Source: DATJHM01 sp963777355 (lineage in GTDB: Bacteria > Chloroflexota > Ktedonobacteria > Ktedonobacterales > Ktedonobacteraceae). From it: a DNA stretch of 64,000 nt. Below, one piece after another: positions 52,949 through 61,822 of this stretch; positions within the stretch are counted from its first letter, which is position 1, and each line of letters starts with the position of its first letter. Location of the stretch: positions 62,001 to 126,000 of the forward strand of contig CAVZQK010000020.1 in the NCBI GenBank assembly GCA_963777355.1. Direction: 5' to 3'. The notes under the pieces were generated by a model. The model saw only the letters and a program-made list of their open reading frames with translations. It did no database searches and was not told where the DNA came from. Both the position numbers and the translations under genes were made by a program.

Positions 52949-54223
52949 CTACGAGATAATGCCGTATTGGACCTTCATCAGCAGAATGCGCTGGACAGAT
53001 TGATTCACCTGATCAGTCGTTAGCTGACCACTTTGAATCGCCTGATTGAGTGAAGCAATCAGATTAGCAACGTCTTGAGCATGATAGGGACCCTCAACAA
53101 TATCATTGCCAGCGATAATAGCCTGAGTTGCCGCCTGGATCATAGGCATATAGCCTGAGCGCTCCAGCATATAGATACCATCAGTGATAATAACGCCATT
53201 GAAACCCAACTGTTTACGCAGAGTATCAGTAACAACTTTATGCGAAAGTTCAGCGGGAGTATTTGGATCGAGCGCATTAGTATAGACATCCGTCGTCATC
53301 ACCATAGCAGGATTATCTTGCTGAATCAATTGGGTATAGGGAACGAGATCATTGCTCTGCAACTGGGCCATACTACTCGTCACGCGAGGAACTTCCTGGT
53401 GGGGATCAGCGCCCTGAGGCAGAGTTCCCAGGCCAGGGAAATGCTTTAAGCAGGCAGCGATGCCATTTTGTTGCAAGCCATTCAAGAAAGAGCCGGCATA
53501 GGTAGTCACAGTCTGAGGATTATCGCTAAACTGGCGACTTTCCAAAAGATTCGTCTGAGGGCCAACATCGACAACCGGAGCAAGATTCACATTAATGCCC
53601 AGAGATTTCATAAGCTGAGCCGTCTTAACCCCCTGATTGAGGGCAGAACTGGGATTGCCAGTGGCAGCCAGATCGGCGGCGGATGGCTGATCGCCAGCGA
53701 AATCGGACAATTTATTGACCAGGCCGCCCTCCTGATCAATCGCAACAAGCATCGGTACAGTTGCATCTTTCTGTGCTTGAGTGATAAAAGCACTGGCAGT
53801 AGCCACCGTATTTAAAGGTGGATCAAAATTATGATTAGCCTGTTGAAAAAGAAAGCCGCCGATATGGTCCTGAGTAATCATCGCAGGCAGCTCAGTATCG
53901 GCATACTGAGTACCGATATACTCGACCATAACCAACTGGCCCAACTTCTCATTCAGTGTCATATTTTGCATAAGCTGCTGAACCTTCGCCAGATTCTTCT
54001 GCTGTTGTAACTGCTGCAAAGAAGTAGCAGTGGCAGTCAGATCTGGTGTAGGGACAGGAGTAGGGCGTGTGGGAGCGTTTGCCGCCGAAGAGGTACTGGT
54101 AGTAGTAGAACCGGTACCGAGGCCGCCGCAAGCAGTTAAAAGAGTCAGAGAGAAGCAGAGAAGAAGAAGAATGCGGCGATGAGCTGGTAAAAATAGCCAG
54201 GGGACAGCCAATTTTGTATGCAT
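52949..54223 (-). CDS. Beta-N-acetylhexosaminidase-like lipoprotein, GH3 family
   Basis: This 424-residue protein has a lipobox LTACGG after the signal sequence, then a Thr/Pro linker. The GH3 domain begins LNEKLGQLVMVEYIGTQYAD, then MLVAIDQEGGLVNKLSDF, AACLKHFPGLGTLPQGADP (K-H-F-P-G-x-G), and GVIITDGIYMLERSGYMP with the nucleophile Asp. NagZ-type enzymes remove GlcNAc from muropeptides; this one is anchored outside the membrane, so it probably acts on glycans in the wall. Its C-terminus is typical (QSVQRILLMKVQYG). The divergent neighbour is a kinase. Confidence 0.9.
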   Translation of the reverse strand: MHTKLAVPWLFLPAHRRILLLLCFSLTLLTACGGLGTGSTTTSTSSAANAPTRPTPVPTPDLTATATSLQQLQQQKNLAKVQQLMQNMTLNEKLGQLVMVEYIGTQYADTELPAMITQDHIGGFLFQQANHNFDPPLNTVATASAFITQAQKDATVPMLVAIDQEGGLVNKLSDFAGDQPSAADLAATGNPSSALNQGVKTAQLMKSLGINVNLAPVVDVGPQTNLLESRQFSDNPQTVTTYAGSFLNGLQQNGIAACLKHFPGLGTLPQGADPHQEVPRVTSSMAQLQSNDLVPYTQLIQQDNPAMVMTTDVYTNALDPNTPAELSHKVVTDTLRKQLGFNGVIITDGIYMLERSGYMPMIQAATQAIIAGNDIVEGPYHAQDVANLIASLNQAIQSGQLTTDQVNQSVQRILLMKVQYGIIS

Positions 54224-54535
54224 AGATAGAGGCTCCTTGATTTATCATCCAAATAGCAGCTACAGTATAGAACGCCAACAAGGGAAGATTCGTCCCGTCG
54301 TCTGAGGCAGACAGACAGATACTCCTGTATCAACTTAACTTTATAAAATGCAGCACCGTCTCTCAATTCGAGACGACAATTCCCAGGTAGAAGTAACCAG
54401 ATGGTACTATTCCCTAAAGAGAGAGAAGAGAGAGTCATAGAGGACTCGACGTCATACAGCATTGATGGTATACTACCGTCTGAAACTGTAGAATCCCTTG
54501 AGGGGTAAACGCCCAGGTTTGCTTGAGGTAGAACG
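54224..54535. other. Divergent intergenic region (312 bp)
   Basis: This gap lies between the GH3 and kinase genes. A TATACT -10-like box in a short palindrome GGTA-TAC-TACC (about 54467-54477) could serve the kinase. No further gene is convincing. Confidence 0.45.
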
Positions 54536-55501
54536 TTGAACCAATTTGAAGGCACACTGATAGCTGGACGGTACGAGATACGTGAGCATATCGCCACAGG
54601 CGGAATGGCAAGCGTCTTCAAAACCTGGGATCACCGCGTAGAGCGGATCGTTGCAATCAAAATATTGCGATCCCTGGACAAAAGCGATGCGCGTGCTGTT
54701 GAGCGTTTTCGTCGTGAGGCGCGAGCGGCTGCCAAGCTTGCGCATCCTAACGCCGTCACTATTTATGATTTTGTTGAAGAGATGGGCCAATATTTTCTTG
54801 TAATGGAATATATTCAAGGTCCAACATTGAAACAGCTCATCGGTCAGCGCCGCCAGCTTCAAGCCCGCGAGGCCATAGAGATAGCGGCTCAGGTATGTGC
54901 AGTACTCCAGGTAGCTCATGCGCAAGGTTTTATTCATCGTGACATCAAGCCACAAAACATCATGCTCGCCTGGAGTGGTGCGGCAGGTTTTGGAGAGGGC
55001 GGAGCCTGGGTAAAGCTCACTGATTTTGGTATTGTGCGTGTTGCTGAAGACGCTGGTTTGACGAATAGTGGCATTGTCCTGGGGACAGCGGACTACCTAT
55101 CGCCAGAGCAGGCACGTGGCGAGACGCTTACAGCCTCATCCGACCTCTATTCGCTGGGCGTCGTCATATTCGAGATGTTAACGGGACGCCCGCCCTTTGT
55201 GGGTCCGACGGCAGTCTCCATCGCCATGCAACACGCCTCGGCCAATCCACCACCGTTGCGGCAATTCAACCCCAACGTGCCACCTGCCCTTGAACAATTA
55301 GTCATTCGTACATTGCAAAAGGAACCAGAAGATCGTTTTAACTCGGCAGCCGAGATGCAACAGGCGCTACGGCAATGTGCGAAAGAGATCTCGCACAGCA
55401 AGCAAGCAGCACCATCACAAGCGTATCCGCGCAATTATCCACTGGGAAGCGATGGACAGGGACCAACACCACCATCCAGGCGCGGACAATATACGCCGTA
55501 A
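54536..55501 (+). CDS. Serine/threonine protein kinase (PknB-type catalytic domain, no TM)
   Basis: The TTG at 54536 follows GAGGTAGAACG; the product is 321 residues. It has the kinase hallmarks: IATGGMASVFKTWDHRVERIVAIKIL (Gly-rich loop and Lys), FIHRDIKPQNIMLAW (catalytic loop), KLTDFGIVRVAED (DFG), and GTADYLSPEQARGETL (activation segment). The C-terminal 40 residues are Ser/Pro/Gln-rich, without PASTA, TM or receptor domain, so it is cytoplasmic. It may be regulated by autophosphorylation. RidA lies 180 bp downstream. Confidence 0.92.
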   Translation: MNQFEGTLIAGRYEIREHIATGGMASVFKTWDHRVERIVAIKILRSLDKSDARAVERFRREARAAAKLAHPNAVTIYDFVEEMGQYFLVMEYIQGPTLKQLIGQRRQLQAREAIEIAAQVCAVLQVAHAQGFIHRDIKPQNIMLAWSGAAGFGEGGAWVKLTDFGIVRVAEDAGLTNSGIVLGTADYLSPEQARGETLTASSDLYSLGVVIFEMLTGRPPFVGPTAVSIAMQHASANPPPLRQFNPNVPPALEQLVIRTLQKEPEDRFNSAAEMQQALRQCAKEISHSKQAAPSQAYPRNYPLGSDGQGPTPPSRRGQYTP

Positions 55502-55680
55502 GGACCAGGGGAAGACGCAGGTTGAACCACACCTTTAGCAGCCATTCGAGCAGACATGAAAGAGTTCTCCTGCCAATTCCCCTTTCCGCCTGCCAGTAAC
55601 CTATCCCAGGGATACCAGTTTCCCTACAATTATCGTTTATTTGGTTTAAGAACACCCTTATCATCAATGGAAATAATGCC

Positions 55681-56067
55681 ATGCAAAAAACACAGATCAG
55701 CACCTCCCAGGCACCTGCGGCCATTGGACCATACAGCCAGGCGATACGTGTTGGGCAGATGCTTTACACATCCGGGCAAATTCCGCTCGATCCGACAAGC
55801 GGGGAGTTAATTGGAGCGGAGATCCAGGCCCAGACGCACCGCGCCATTCAAAATCTTCAGGCCCTGCTAGAAAGCGCGGGCAGTTCACTCGAACAAGTCA
55901 TCAAAACAACAGTTTTTTTGACCAGCATGAGCGATTTCGCGACAATGAATGCCGTCTATGCCACCTATTTTGGAGAGACTGCTCCGGCCCGCTCAACAGT
56001 AGCGGTAGCAGAGCTGCCACGGAAGGCACTGGTAGAAATTGAGTGCATAGCACTCATCGAAGCCTAA
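55681..56067 (+). CDS. ridA: RidA family enamine/imine deaminase
   Basis: This 128-residue protein is of the YjgF/YER057c/UK114 family: QAPAAIGPYSQAIRVGQMLY, TSGQIPLDPTSGELI, then STVAVAELPRKALVEIECIA with the Arg that binds the carboxylate (PARSTV). It hydrolyses 2-aminoacrylate and related imines, protecting PLP enzymes. It is a trimer in the cytosol. It precedes dnaA on the same strand by 19 bp. Confidence 0.95.
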   Translation: MQKTQISTSQAPAAIGPYSQAIRVGQMLYTSGQIPLDPTSGELIGAEIQAQTHRAIQNLQALLESAGSSLEQVIKTTVFLTSMSDFATMNAVYATYFGETAPARSTVAVAELPRKALVEIECIALIEA

Positions 56068-56086
56068 ACACGGGAGTAAAAAGCTA

Positions 56087-57625
56087 GTGAAAACAGCTGC
56101 GACAATCTGGCGTACAGCGCTTGAGCATCTGGAAAAGTCAGCGGTTGACCCTGACTCCAGATCCTGGCTACAAGATGCACGCCTGCTCAGTCTTGCGTCA
56201 GGCGGGCCAAGCGAGCAAGATGGGCTTTTTGATGGACAAGAGAGAGAAGGAATTTTTGTCCTCCAGGTTTCTAGCGACCTGGCCCGTGATGTTATTAGCG
56301 CACGTTGGCAGCACGCCCTTGAGCAGCTACTACAAGAAGTAACAGGCCAGGTAGTAACGCTCACAATTTCTACCGACACGCATATGCTAGCGGGTGATTT
56401 CGGCAACAGCCCTATGGGGAGAGAGAGCTATTACCCTCCCCAACAACAGGCGGGTTATCCCAGAAACAGCTACAACCCTAATCCATTCTATGAGATTGCG
56501 TCAAAGACCGCGCATCAATCAGAAACGACGCCGCATCCTGGCGCGAACTCCTCAGCGGAATCGCTAGAGGAATGGGACAACGAGCAGAGAGCCAACATCT
56601 TAATGCACAATCGGCTCAACCCTCGTTACACCTTTGACGCCTTCATCGTCGGCAACAGCAATCGTCTGGCCCATGCCGCATCCTTAGCGGTAGCAGAAGC
56701 GCCTGGGGAGTCCTATAATCCGCTTTTCCTCTACGGAGGAGTGGGGCTAGGCAAGACCCACCTGTTACACGCCATTGGTCATCAGGGAGTACAGACCGGG
56801 CTGGCAGTGCTTTATGTCTCTTCCGAACAATTTACCAACGAGATCATCAACGCCATTCGTTATCGCACCACTGAAGAGTTTCGCGCGAAGTACCGTTCGG
56901 TTGATATTTTATTAGTTGACGATATTCAGTTTATAGCGGGCAAAGAATCAACCGAGGAAGAATTCTTTCACACCTTTAACAGTCTGCACGAAATGAGCAA
57001 ACAGATCGTCATCTGTAGTGATCGTCCGCCGAAAGCAATTTTGAGTCTAGAAGAGCGATTGCGTTCGCGTTTTGAATGGGGACTAATAGCGGATATTCAG
57101 CCCCCTGATCTAGAGACGAGAATGGCGATTCTGCGCGTAAAGGCCGACCTGTTGCGTTATCGCGTGCCCGACGACATCATCTCTTATATTGCGGGACGGG
57201 TACAAACAAACATTCGTGAACTTGAAGGTTGTCTCAATCGGCTCATGGCGTATCAACAGTTGCATCATACAGAGCTCACAATGGACGTAGCACGAGCTGC
57301 AATCTCATCACTGGGCAATGATGTCAAAGAGACGCGCCTGAGTAGTCGGCAGATTGCCGAAGCCGTGGCCGAATACTACCGCATCTCGCTGGACGCCATG
57401 TGTGGAAAGCAGCGAGACAAGCATATCGTCGTCCCGCGCCAGATCGCCATGTATCTCATCCGTCAGGAGACGCAGGCATCGTTGCTAGAGATTGGTCAGC
57501 TCTTTGGCGGGCGCGATCACAGCACCGTGCTCCATTCCTGTGAAAAAATCGAGCGTTCGGTGAATCTTGATCCGGCCCTAAGACGTGAAGTCATCGCCAT
57601 TCGCGAACAACTGATGCGCGATTAG
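56087..57625 (+). CDS. dnaA: Chromosomal replication initiator DnaA
   Basis: The GTG at 56087 follows GGGAG. The product is 512 residues with all four domains: I (IWRTALEHLEKSAVDPDSRS), II (Gln/Asn/Pro-rich linker, residues 105-175), III the AAA+ core (NPLFLYGGVGLGKTHLLHAI, then VDILLVDDIQFIAGKESTEE and LRSRFEWGLIADIQPPD), and IV the DNA-binding part with the signature GGRDHSTVLHSCEKIER. The neighbours are ridA and a HAD gene; dnaN, recF and gyrB are not here. I do not see a clustered set of TTATCCACA-like boxes nearby, so oriC may lie elsewhere or this could be one of several dnaA copies. Confidence 0.92.
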   Translation: MKTAATIWRTALEHLEKSAVDPDSRSWLQDARLLSLASGGPSEQDGLFDGQEREGIFVLQVSSDLARDVISARWQHALEQLLQEVTGQVVTLTISTDTHMLAGDFGNSPMGRESYYPPQQQAGYPRNSYNPNPFYEIASKTAHQSETTPHPGANSSAESLEEWDNEQRANILMHNRLNPRYTFDAFIVGNSNRLAHAASLAVAEAPGESYNPLFLYGGVGLGKTHLLHAIGHQGVQTGLAVLYVSSEQFTNEIINAIRYRTTEEFRAKYRSVDILLVDDIQFIAGKESTEEEFFHTFNSLHEMSKQIVICSDRPPKAILSLEERLRSRFEWGLIADIQPPDLETRMAILRVKADLLRYRVPDDIISYIAGRVQTNIRELEGCLNRLMAYQQLHHTELTMDVARAAISSLGNDVKETRLSSRQIAEAVAEYYRISLDAMCGKQRDKHIVVPRQIAMYLIRQETQASLLEIGQLFGGRDHSTVLHSCEKIERSVNLDPALRREVIAIREQLMRD

Positions 57626-57699
57626 TGTGTTCTCTTACGAGAGGAATCGACCAGTCTTGCTGGCGACCAGAAATTTCAGAAAACATTTTTTGGAGCATT

Positions 57700-58486
57700 A
57701 TGACACTCGCATATACCACCTATCTTATTGACCTGGACGGCGTTGTCTATCGTGGAGAAACGCTCGTCAACGGCGCGAAAGAATTTATCGCATGGTTAGA
57801 TAAGACACAGAAAAAATATCTTTTTTTGACCAACAATTCTTTTGCCAGCGAGACGCAGGTACTGCAAAAGCTTGAGCGGCTCGGAGTGCCGAGTGACAGC
57901 AGTCACATCCTGGGAGCGGGGCAGGCCGCCGTCCAGAATATCGCGCACCGTCATCCTGGGGCCACCGTGTATGTGATTGGTGAACAGCCTTTGCTTGATA
58001 TGGTTCATGCTTATGATCTCAAGGTAGCTGATATTGATGCGCAGACAGCCGACGTGGTCCTGGTTGGACTGGACCGGGCTTTCAGCTATAAGAAGCTCAC
58101 CTCAGCAGTAAAAGCCGGTAATGGCAGGGGCGCGTTTTGTAGCGATCAATCGGGATGCCCTCCTGCCCATTGTAGGGGATCTCATTCCCGGCACGGGGAC
58201 AATGGTAGCAGCGATTGAGGCAGGGAGCGGAGTACATCCAGAGGTTATAGGCAAACCGGAGCCAACGCTGCTACAAGAGGCCATGTTGCGCCTGGGAAGC
58301 AGCGCCGACGAGACAGTAATGATCGGTGATGTACTCGCCGCAGACATCAAGGCCGGGCTGGCGGCAGGCGTGCATACCATACTAGTCCTCTCAGGGAAAG
58401 ACACACGCGCGAGCCTGGCAGAATCGTTAATTCAGCCTGAGCACGTCTTTGCGGACCTGGGCGATACGCTGGCAAATTTGCAGTAA
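57700..58486 (+). CDS. NagD-like HAD phosphatase, one frameshift
   Basis: The ATG at 57700 follows TTGGAGC. The first part has TTYLIDLDGVVYRGETLVNG (motif I DxDGV), KKYLFLTNNSFASETQVLQK (TNN) and ADVVLVGLDRAFSYKKLTSA. At about 58122 the frame shifts by one, where GTAAAAGCCGGTAATGG carries one extra G. The second part resumes VMAGARFVAINRDALLP, then PEVIGKPEPTLLQEAMLRLG (motif III Lys) and ETVMIGDVLAADIKAGLAAG (motif IV). This is the 4-nitrophenylphosphatase/NagD branch. It starts 75 bp after dnaA and may be in its operon. Confidence 0.85.
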
Positions 58487-58496
58487 GCGCATAGGA

Positions 58497-58964
58497 TTAC
58501 TGAGCGTTCGGTTCTAAAGGCTTGAGAATATTGCCATTCTCCGGGGGACGATCAACGATAGTGACGGTACAGCGCGAGATACAGATCAGTTTATCGCGCT
58601 CGTCGGTAATGCGTATATCCCAGACATGAGTAGTGCGTCCAAGCTGGATCGGAGTAGCGATCCCGGTCAACTGTCCCTCACGTTTTGGCCGCAGGTGATT
58701 GGCATTAATTTCAAGGCCAAAGGCCATTTGTCTATCGGCGTCGATATTCAGGACACTGCCCAGCGAGGCCAGAGATTCCGCCAGGACAACCGAGATGCCA
58801 CCATGTAGATAGCCGAGTTGTTGGCGATGATTCGGGCCGATGGGCATCGTTGCCACCACCAGATTTTTTTCGGCCTGGATAAGTTTGATATCCAAGACCT
58901 CCCACACGGAACCAGCACGTGTGGCATTGATGCGAGCGATTGTTTCTTCCTGAGAATAGTCCAT
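58497..58964 (-). CDS. PaaI-type hotdog-fold thioesterase
   Basis: This 155-residue protein reads MDYSQEETIARINATRAGSV, then GYLHGGISVVLAESLASLGS, the HGGxxxxLxExxxS motif with the catalytic acid of PaaI/MenI-type acyl-CoA thioesterases. INANHLRPKREGQLTGIATP and CTVTIVDRPPENG complete the hotdog core. It cleaves acyl-CoA of an aromatic or short-chain type. The gene converges on the HAD gene, with only 10 bp between the two stops. Confidence 0.9.
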   Translation of the reverse strand: MDYSQEETIARINATRAGSVWEVLDIKLIQAEKNLVVATMPIGPNHRQQLGYLHGGISVVLAESLASLGSVLNIDADRQMAFGLEINANHLRPKREGQLTGIATPIQLGRTTHVWDIRITDERDKLICISRCTVTIVDRPPENGNILKPLEPNAQ

Positions 58965-59014
58965 AGCAATTTCTCCATTTTTCTCACGATTTTAGGAAGC
59001 AACTAGCCTGCTTA

Positions 59015-59643
59015 TTACAGGTGGATTTTTTTGAAATCTGTCCACATCGAGTGATCAGGATCAGCAACATCTTGTCTTTGTAGTTCATAAGCTAAAAAAG
59101 GCGCTCTCTTTTCAAGATGAGAAAAAGGATATTCTTTTTGCAGATATGGCACCAGCCAAGCCATTCTACCACGAATGCATGTGGATTCATTAAGTTTCAA
59201 GCATTTAATCGTCTTTTTGACCTGCTCCCTCTTTTCCTCATTGAGCTGTTTTCCAGGCTTTACTAGCAAAGACGTAAATTGCATTTCAAACCAGCCATCT
59301 TGTATCTGAAAAGGGTCAAGTACATCTTCACTTTTCCCTTTTCTCCCGTTCATAATTCCACAGACAAAACGATAATTGCTCCATTTGTACGCTTCTTCAG
59401 GATAAGAATTTTTCGGTAGAAAGTGTTCAACCGTTTTCCAACCAGTATCCTCTGGTGTCCAAATACATGTATAGGCACAAATGCCATGATACGCTTTATA
59501 AAGATCAGGGATAACAGTCCGCCAATAGGCGTGACTATTCCAGGCCTTACCTTTTGGATGAGGACAAATAGCCAAAAAGCTTCGCCCTTTTTTTGTACCT
59601 TCTTATGGAAGTGTTCTGGCTCTGGTTGCATCTCAACGTGCAT
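59015..59643 (-). CDS. HNH-like nuclease of an AAA-HNH (Septu-like) module, with -1 frame change
   Basis: The likely start is ATG 59643 (GAGGTG upstream), overlapping the ATPase stop by 11 bp. The reading frame begins MHVEMQPEPEHFHKKVQKK. To reach the conserved remainder (SFLAICPHPKGKAWNSHAYW, then AYHGICAYTCIWTPEDTGWK, TVEHFLPKNSYPEEAYKWSN and YRFVCGIMNGRKGK) it must move by -1 at an A7G run (59594-59588). The core is HNH-like: E-H, a N in KWSN, and N-x-x-K-G. The zinc-cysteine pairs of ordinary HNH domains are reduced (CAYTC; C-x-x-M). It probably cuts nucleic acid when the ATPase partner is activated. Either programmed recoding or a one-base sequencing error could explain the frame change. 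Confidence 0.7.
59588..59594 (-). promoter_or_regulatory. A AAA AAG slippery heptamer in the HNH gene
   Basis: On the minus strand the gene's zero frame is GTA-CAA-AAA-AAG-GGC, so an A AAA AAG heptamer sits exactly in the phase used by dnaX-type -1 frameshifting. Slipping -1 after it gives GGG-CGA-AGC-TTT-TTG, the HNH frame. AAGAAGG lies 4-10 bases upstream, as an internal Shine-Dalgarno-like stimulator would. A downstream pairing (AAAAAG with CTTTTT) is weak. An A7 run is also a common sequencing error site. Confidence 0.4.
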
Positions 59644-61606
59644 CAAAGGTAGCACCTCGCTCTTGAGCATAGTAAGTCCACAAAGGCCAGAATTCATCGT
59701 CTGGGGCCAGGACACGCTTAAGATCATTAGATATCTTTTGTACTTGCTCTTTCGGTGGTTCCTCATTGGCTAACTGCAATTCTTTTGCTGCTTCTATCAC
59801 CTGTTCGGCATCACGGGAGCGAGGTTCGGCTAAACCAAAGAGATCGGAGGTGAGCCACTGATCTATACGGCCTCGTTTGACAAATGGAACTTCATCCAAT
59901 ACGACATCGCCCTCCTCATAATCCAGATAGAGATGAAACAGCTTATCCAGATCGGCGTCAAAAAGTGGTTCGACGGAAGCCAATACGAGGGGCGAATGAG
60001 TTGCGACAAGAATCTGCATATCTACTTCTTTTGAAAGAGCCTGGACGACACGCATAATAGCCGGAACGATCACGCGTTGCCAGAAGGGATGGAGATGGGC
60101 CTCCATCTCGTCTATCAAGAGAACGATACTACGTTGTGGCTCTTCACGAATAAGTTGTGAGCGAATAACATGTTCATTCCAAGCCCAAACAACGAGATAG
60201 GCAAGGGCAACGATACGCTTAATCCCAGCAGAACAGAGGAGGACTGGAACGGCTCCATAAGGGAACTGCAACGTTGGAACGCGCCTCACATCTGCCTCTT
60301 CATCAGGTATACGCATTGGTTCACCTGGAATGAGAGGGTGTTTGGGATGAGGAGAGAGTTCCCGGAGAGCCTGGGAAAATTGGCCAAATAATGATAATAA
60401 AGCCGGATCAGAAGATTCCTGCCAGGTAATCCAGTCCTCAATCAAGCCTCTGCAAAGAACAATCTCTTTTCCATTCCTTGTTCTACGAACACCATCCCAC
60501 ACCTCTGTAGAAGAGATACGCATAAATGCTTCTGTCTCTTCACTTTGTCGCGTGGGGTCCTCTAATTTTGCCGGGTCCCATATTGCGAACGAGCCGTCTG
60601 CTTGTGAAAAAATAGATAAACCAGGTAATACATCGCGATTTTTTAAAGACGGCCAGGATTGTTTGCGCCAGTTATATTTAGCTGTCTGTTTTTTCTTTTC
60701 CTGATAGCTTTTACCAATCTGAAAAGTGATAACTGGATCGTTGGCATCATTTGGAGGATAGGCAGGATATTTTGAAGCCCATGTATCAGTTAATGCCCAC
60801 CAGGCACATTCCAATAAAAAAGTTTTCCCCAATGCGTTATCCCCAGTAATGATATTCAGACGGCCCGCTGGTTCAAGCTCTAGCTCCTCACAGAGGCCAA
60901 CTTCATGGAGCTTTAACTGCTGTAATTTTGCACCATATTCTGCCAGGGTATTGAGAGGATTAAACAATGCGGGAGAACGACTCTCCTGTACGTTTGCTTG
61001 TTCACCAGGGGGTAAACCAATAATTTCGAGAAGTGCTTCAGCGTCAAGGACAGCTTCCTGAAAAAGAGGAGGATCATTGAATAAAGGGTGAGTATTGAAT
61101 AACACTTGCTCTTGCTTAGAAATATGAAACTCATCCAGAAATGTTGCAATAACATCAGTAACGTTTGTATGAACAGGCCAATTTCTTGTACGAAAGAGCC
61201 AGACAGCGACATCAAAGGTAGGAATCAAGCTAATAGTGAGATGCTCTTCAGCAAGTGTTTTAACATAATCCGTTTTCCAGCCCCACTCGCGCGTCGTTTT
61301 AGGATGGAGGATAACATCTGAAAAGGTATCTACCGCTATTCTTTGAAGCGTGTTTGCATACTGACGTGTATTCCAACGTTTTTTCTTATTGGAGGTTTTA
61401 AAGGGGGTGTAAAAACCAGCATACCTGTTCAGAGGCCTGTAATACTTCTGTAAGAACGCTTCCAGTACAGGTAAAAAATTCAGAATCTTTGTCTCGCCTA
61501 TAGGAAGATCTACTTCTTTAAACGCAAGAAAGATTGTACCAAAAAACGGATTCAGCTCATTTAAGCGTTTCAGGGATTGTTCTATCTGAGCTTTGCTGAA
61601 ATACAC
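59633..61606 (-). CDS. AAA/ABC-type ATPase of an AAA-HNH (Septu-like) module
   Basis: The GTG at 61606 follows GAGAGGACCAGGAC; the product is 657 residues. A long N-terminal region (about residues 1-225; KRLNELNPFFGTIFLAFKEV, then RYAGFYTPFKTSNKKKRWNT) is followed by an ABC/OLD-type ATPase: LNIITGDNALGKTFLLECAW (Walker A), SIVLLIDEMEAHLHPFWQRV (Walker B), and MQILVATHSPLVLASVEPLF (switch His). The C-terminal part is helical. This layout and the coupled HNH gene match Septu-like (PtuA/PtuB) defence modules in outline, but the long N-terminal region is unlike classic PtuA. It is likely an ATP-controlled sensor. Confidence 0.8.
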   Translation of the reverse strand: MYFSKAQIEQSLKRLNELNPFFGTIFLAFKEVDLPIGETKILNFLPVLEAFLQKYYRPLNRYAGFYTPFKTSNKKKRWNTRQYANTLQRIAVDTFSDVILHPKTTREWGWKTDYVKTLAEEHLTISLIPTFDVAVWLFRTRNWPVHTNVTDVIATFLDEFHISKQEQVLFNTHPLFNDPPLFQEAVLDAEALLEIIGLPPGEQANVQESRSPALFNPLNTLAEYGAKLQQLKLHEVGLCEELELEPAGRLNIITGDNALGKTFLLECAWWALTDTWASKYPAYPPNDANDPVITFQIGKSYQEKKKQTAKYNWRKQSWPSLKNRDVLPGLSIFSQADGSFAIWDPAKLEDPTRQSEETEAFMRISSTEVWDGVRRTRNGKEIVLCRGLIEDWITWQESSDPALLSLFGQFSQALRELSPHPKHPLIPGEPMRIPDEEADVRRVPTLQFPYGAVPVLLCSAGIKRIVALAYLVVWAWNEHVIRSQLIREEPQRSIVLLIDEMEAHLHPFWQRVIVPAIMRVVQALSKEVDMQILVATHSPLVLASVEPLFDADLDKLFHLYLDYEEGDVVLDEVPFVKRGRIDQWLTSDLFGLAEPRSRDAEQVIEAAKELQLANEEPPKEQVQKISNDLKRVLAPDDEFWPLWTYYAQERGATFDAR

Positions 61607-61713
61607 GTCCTGGTCCTCTCGTCATTTATTGCAAGGGGTCATTGTTTCAATAGCTCTAGTATCGCTCAATTAGCATCTCCTGACAAGGCTTTTGATGGCG
61701 TAGCTCAAAAATT

Positions 61714-61735
61714 AGCTATCCTATACAGGATAGCT
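61714..61735. repeat. 22-bp palindrome AGCTATCCT-ATAC-AGGATAGCT
   Basis: The arms are perfect 9-bp complements with a 4-bp spacer. It lies about 108 bp upstream of the defence-module ATPase and could be its operator or a transcription-stop for the converging region. Confidence 0.5.
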
Positions 61736-61757
61736 CGCAAATAGGCGAAGCAAAAGA

Positions 61758-61812
61758 GGAGAGAACGCCATACATTAGCCCGGTTAGCGGACTGATGCAT
61801 GGCGTTCTCTCC
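61758..61812 (-). terminator. Terminator-like 14-bp stem after the 339-aa gene
   Basis: GGAGAGAACGCCAT (61758-61771) and ATGGCGTTCTCTCC (61799-61812) are perfect complements. On the minus strand the stem is followed by TCTTTTG, so it probably ends the operon of the two genes at 61823-64000. Confidence 0.65.
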
Positions 61813-61822
61813 AGAACCAGAT

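Noticed and set aside
55502..56086. oriC next to dnaA
   Set aside because: No group of TTATCCACA-like boxes or AT-rich unwinding element is seen upstream of dnaA.
59015..61606. Retron (Ec78-type) because of the HNH and ATPase genes
   Set aside because: There is no reverse transcriptase gene and no msr/msd-like inverted-repeat RNA next to them.
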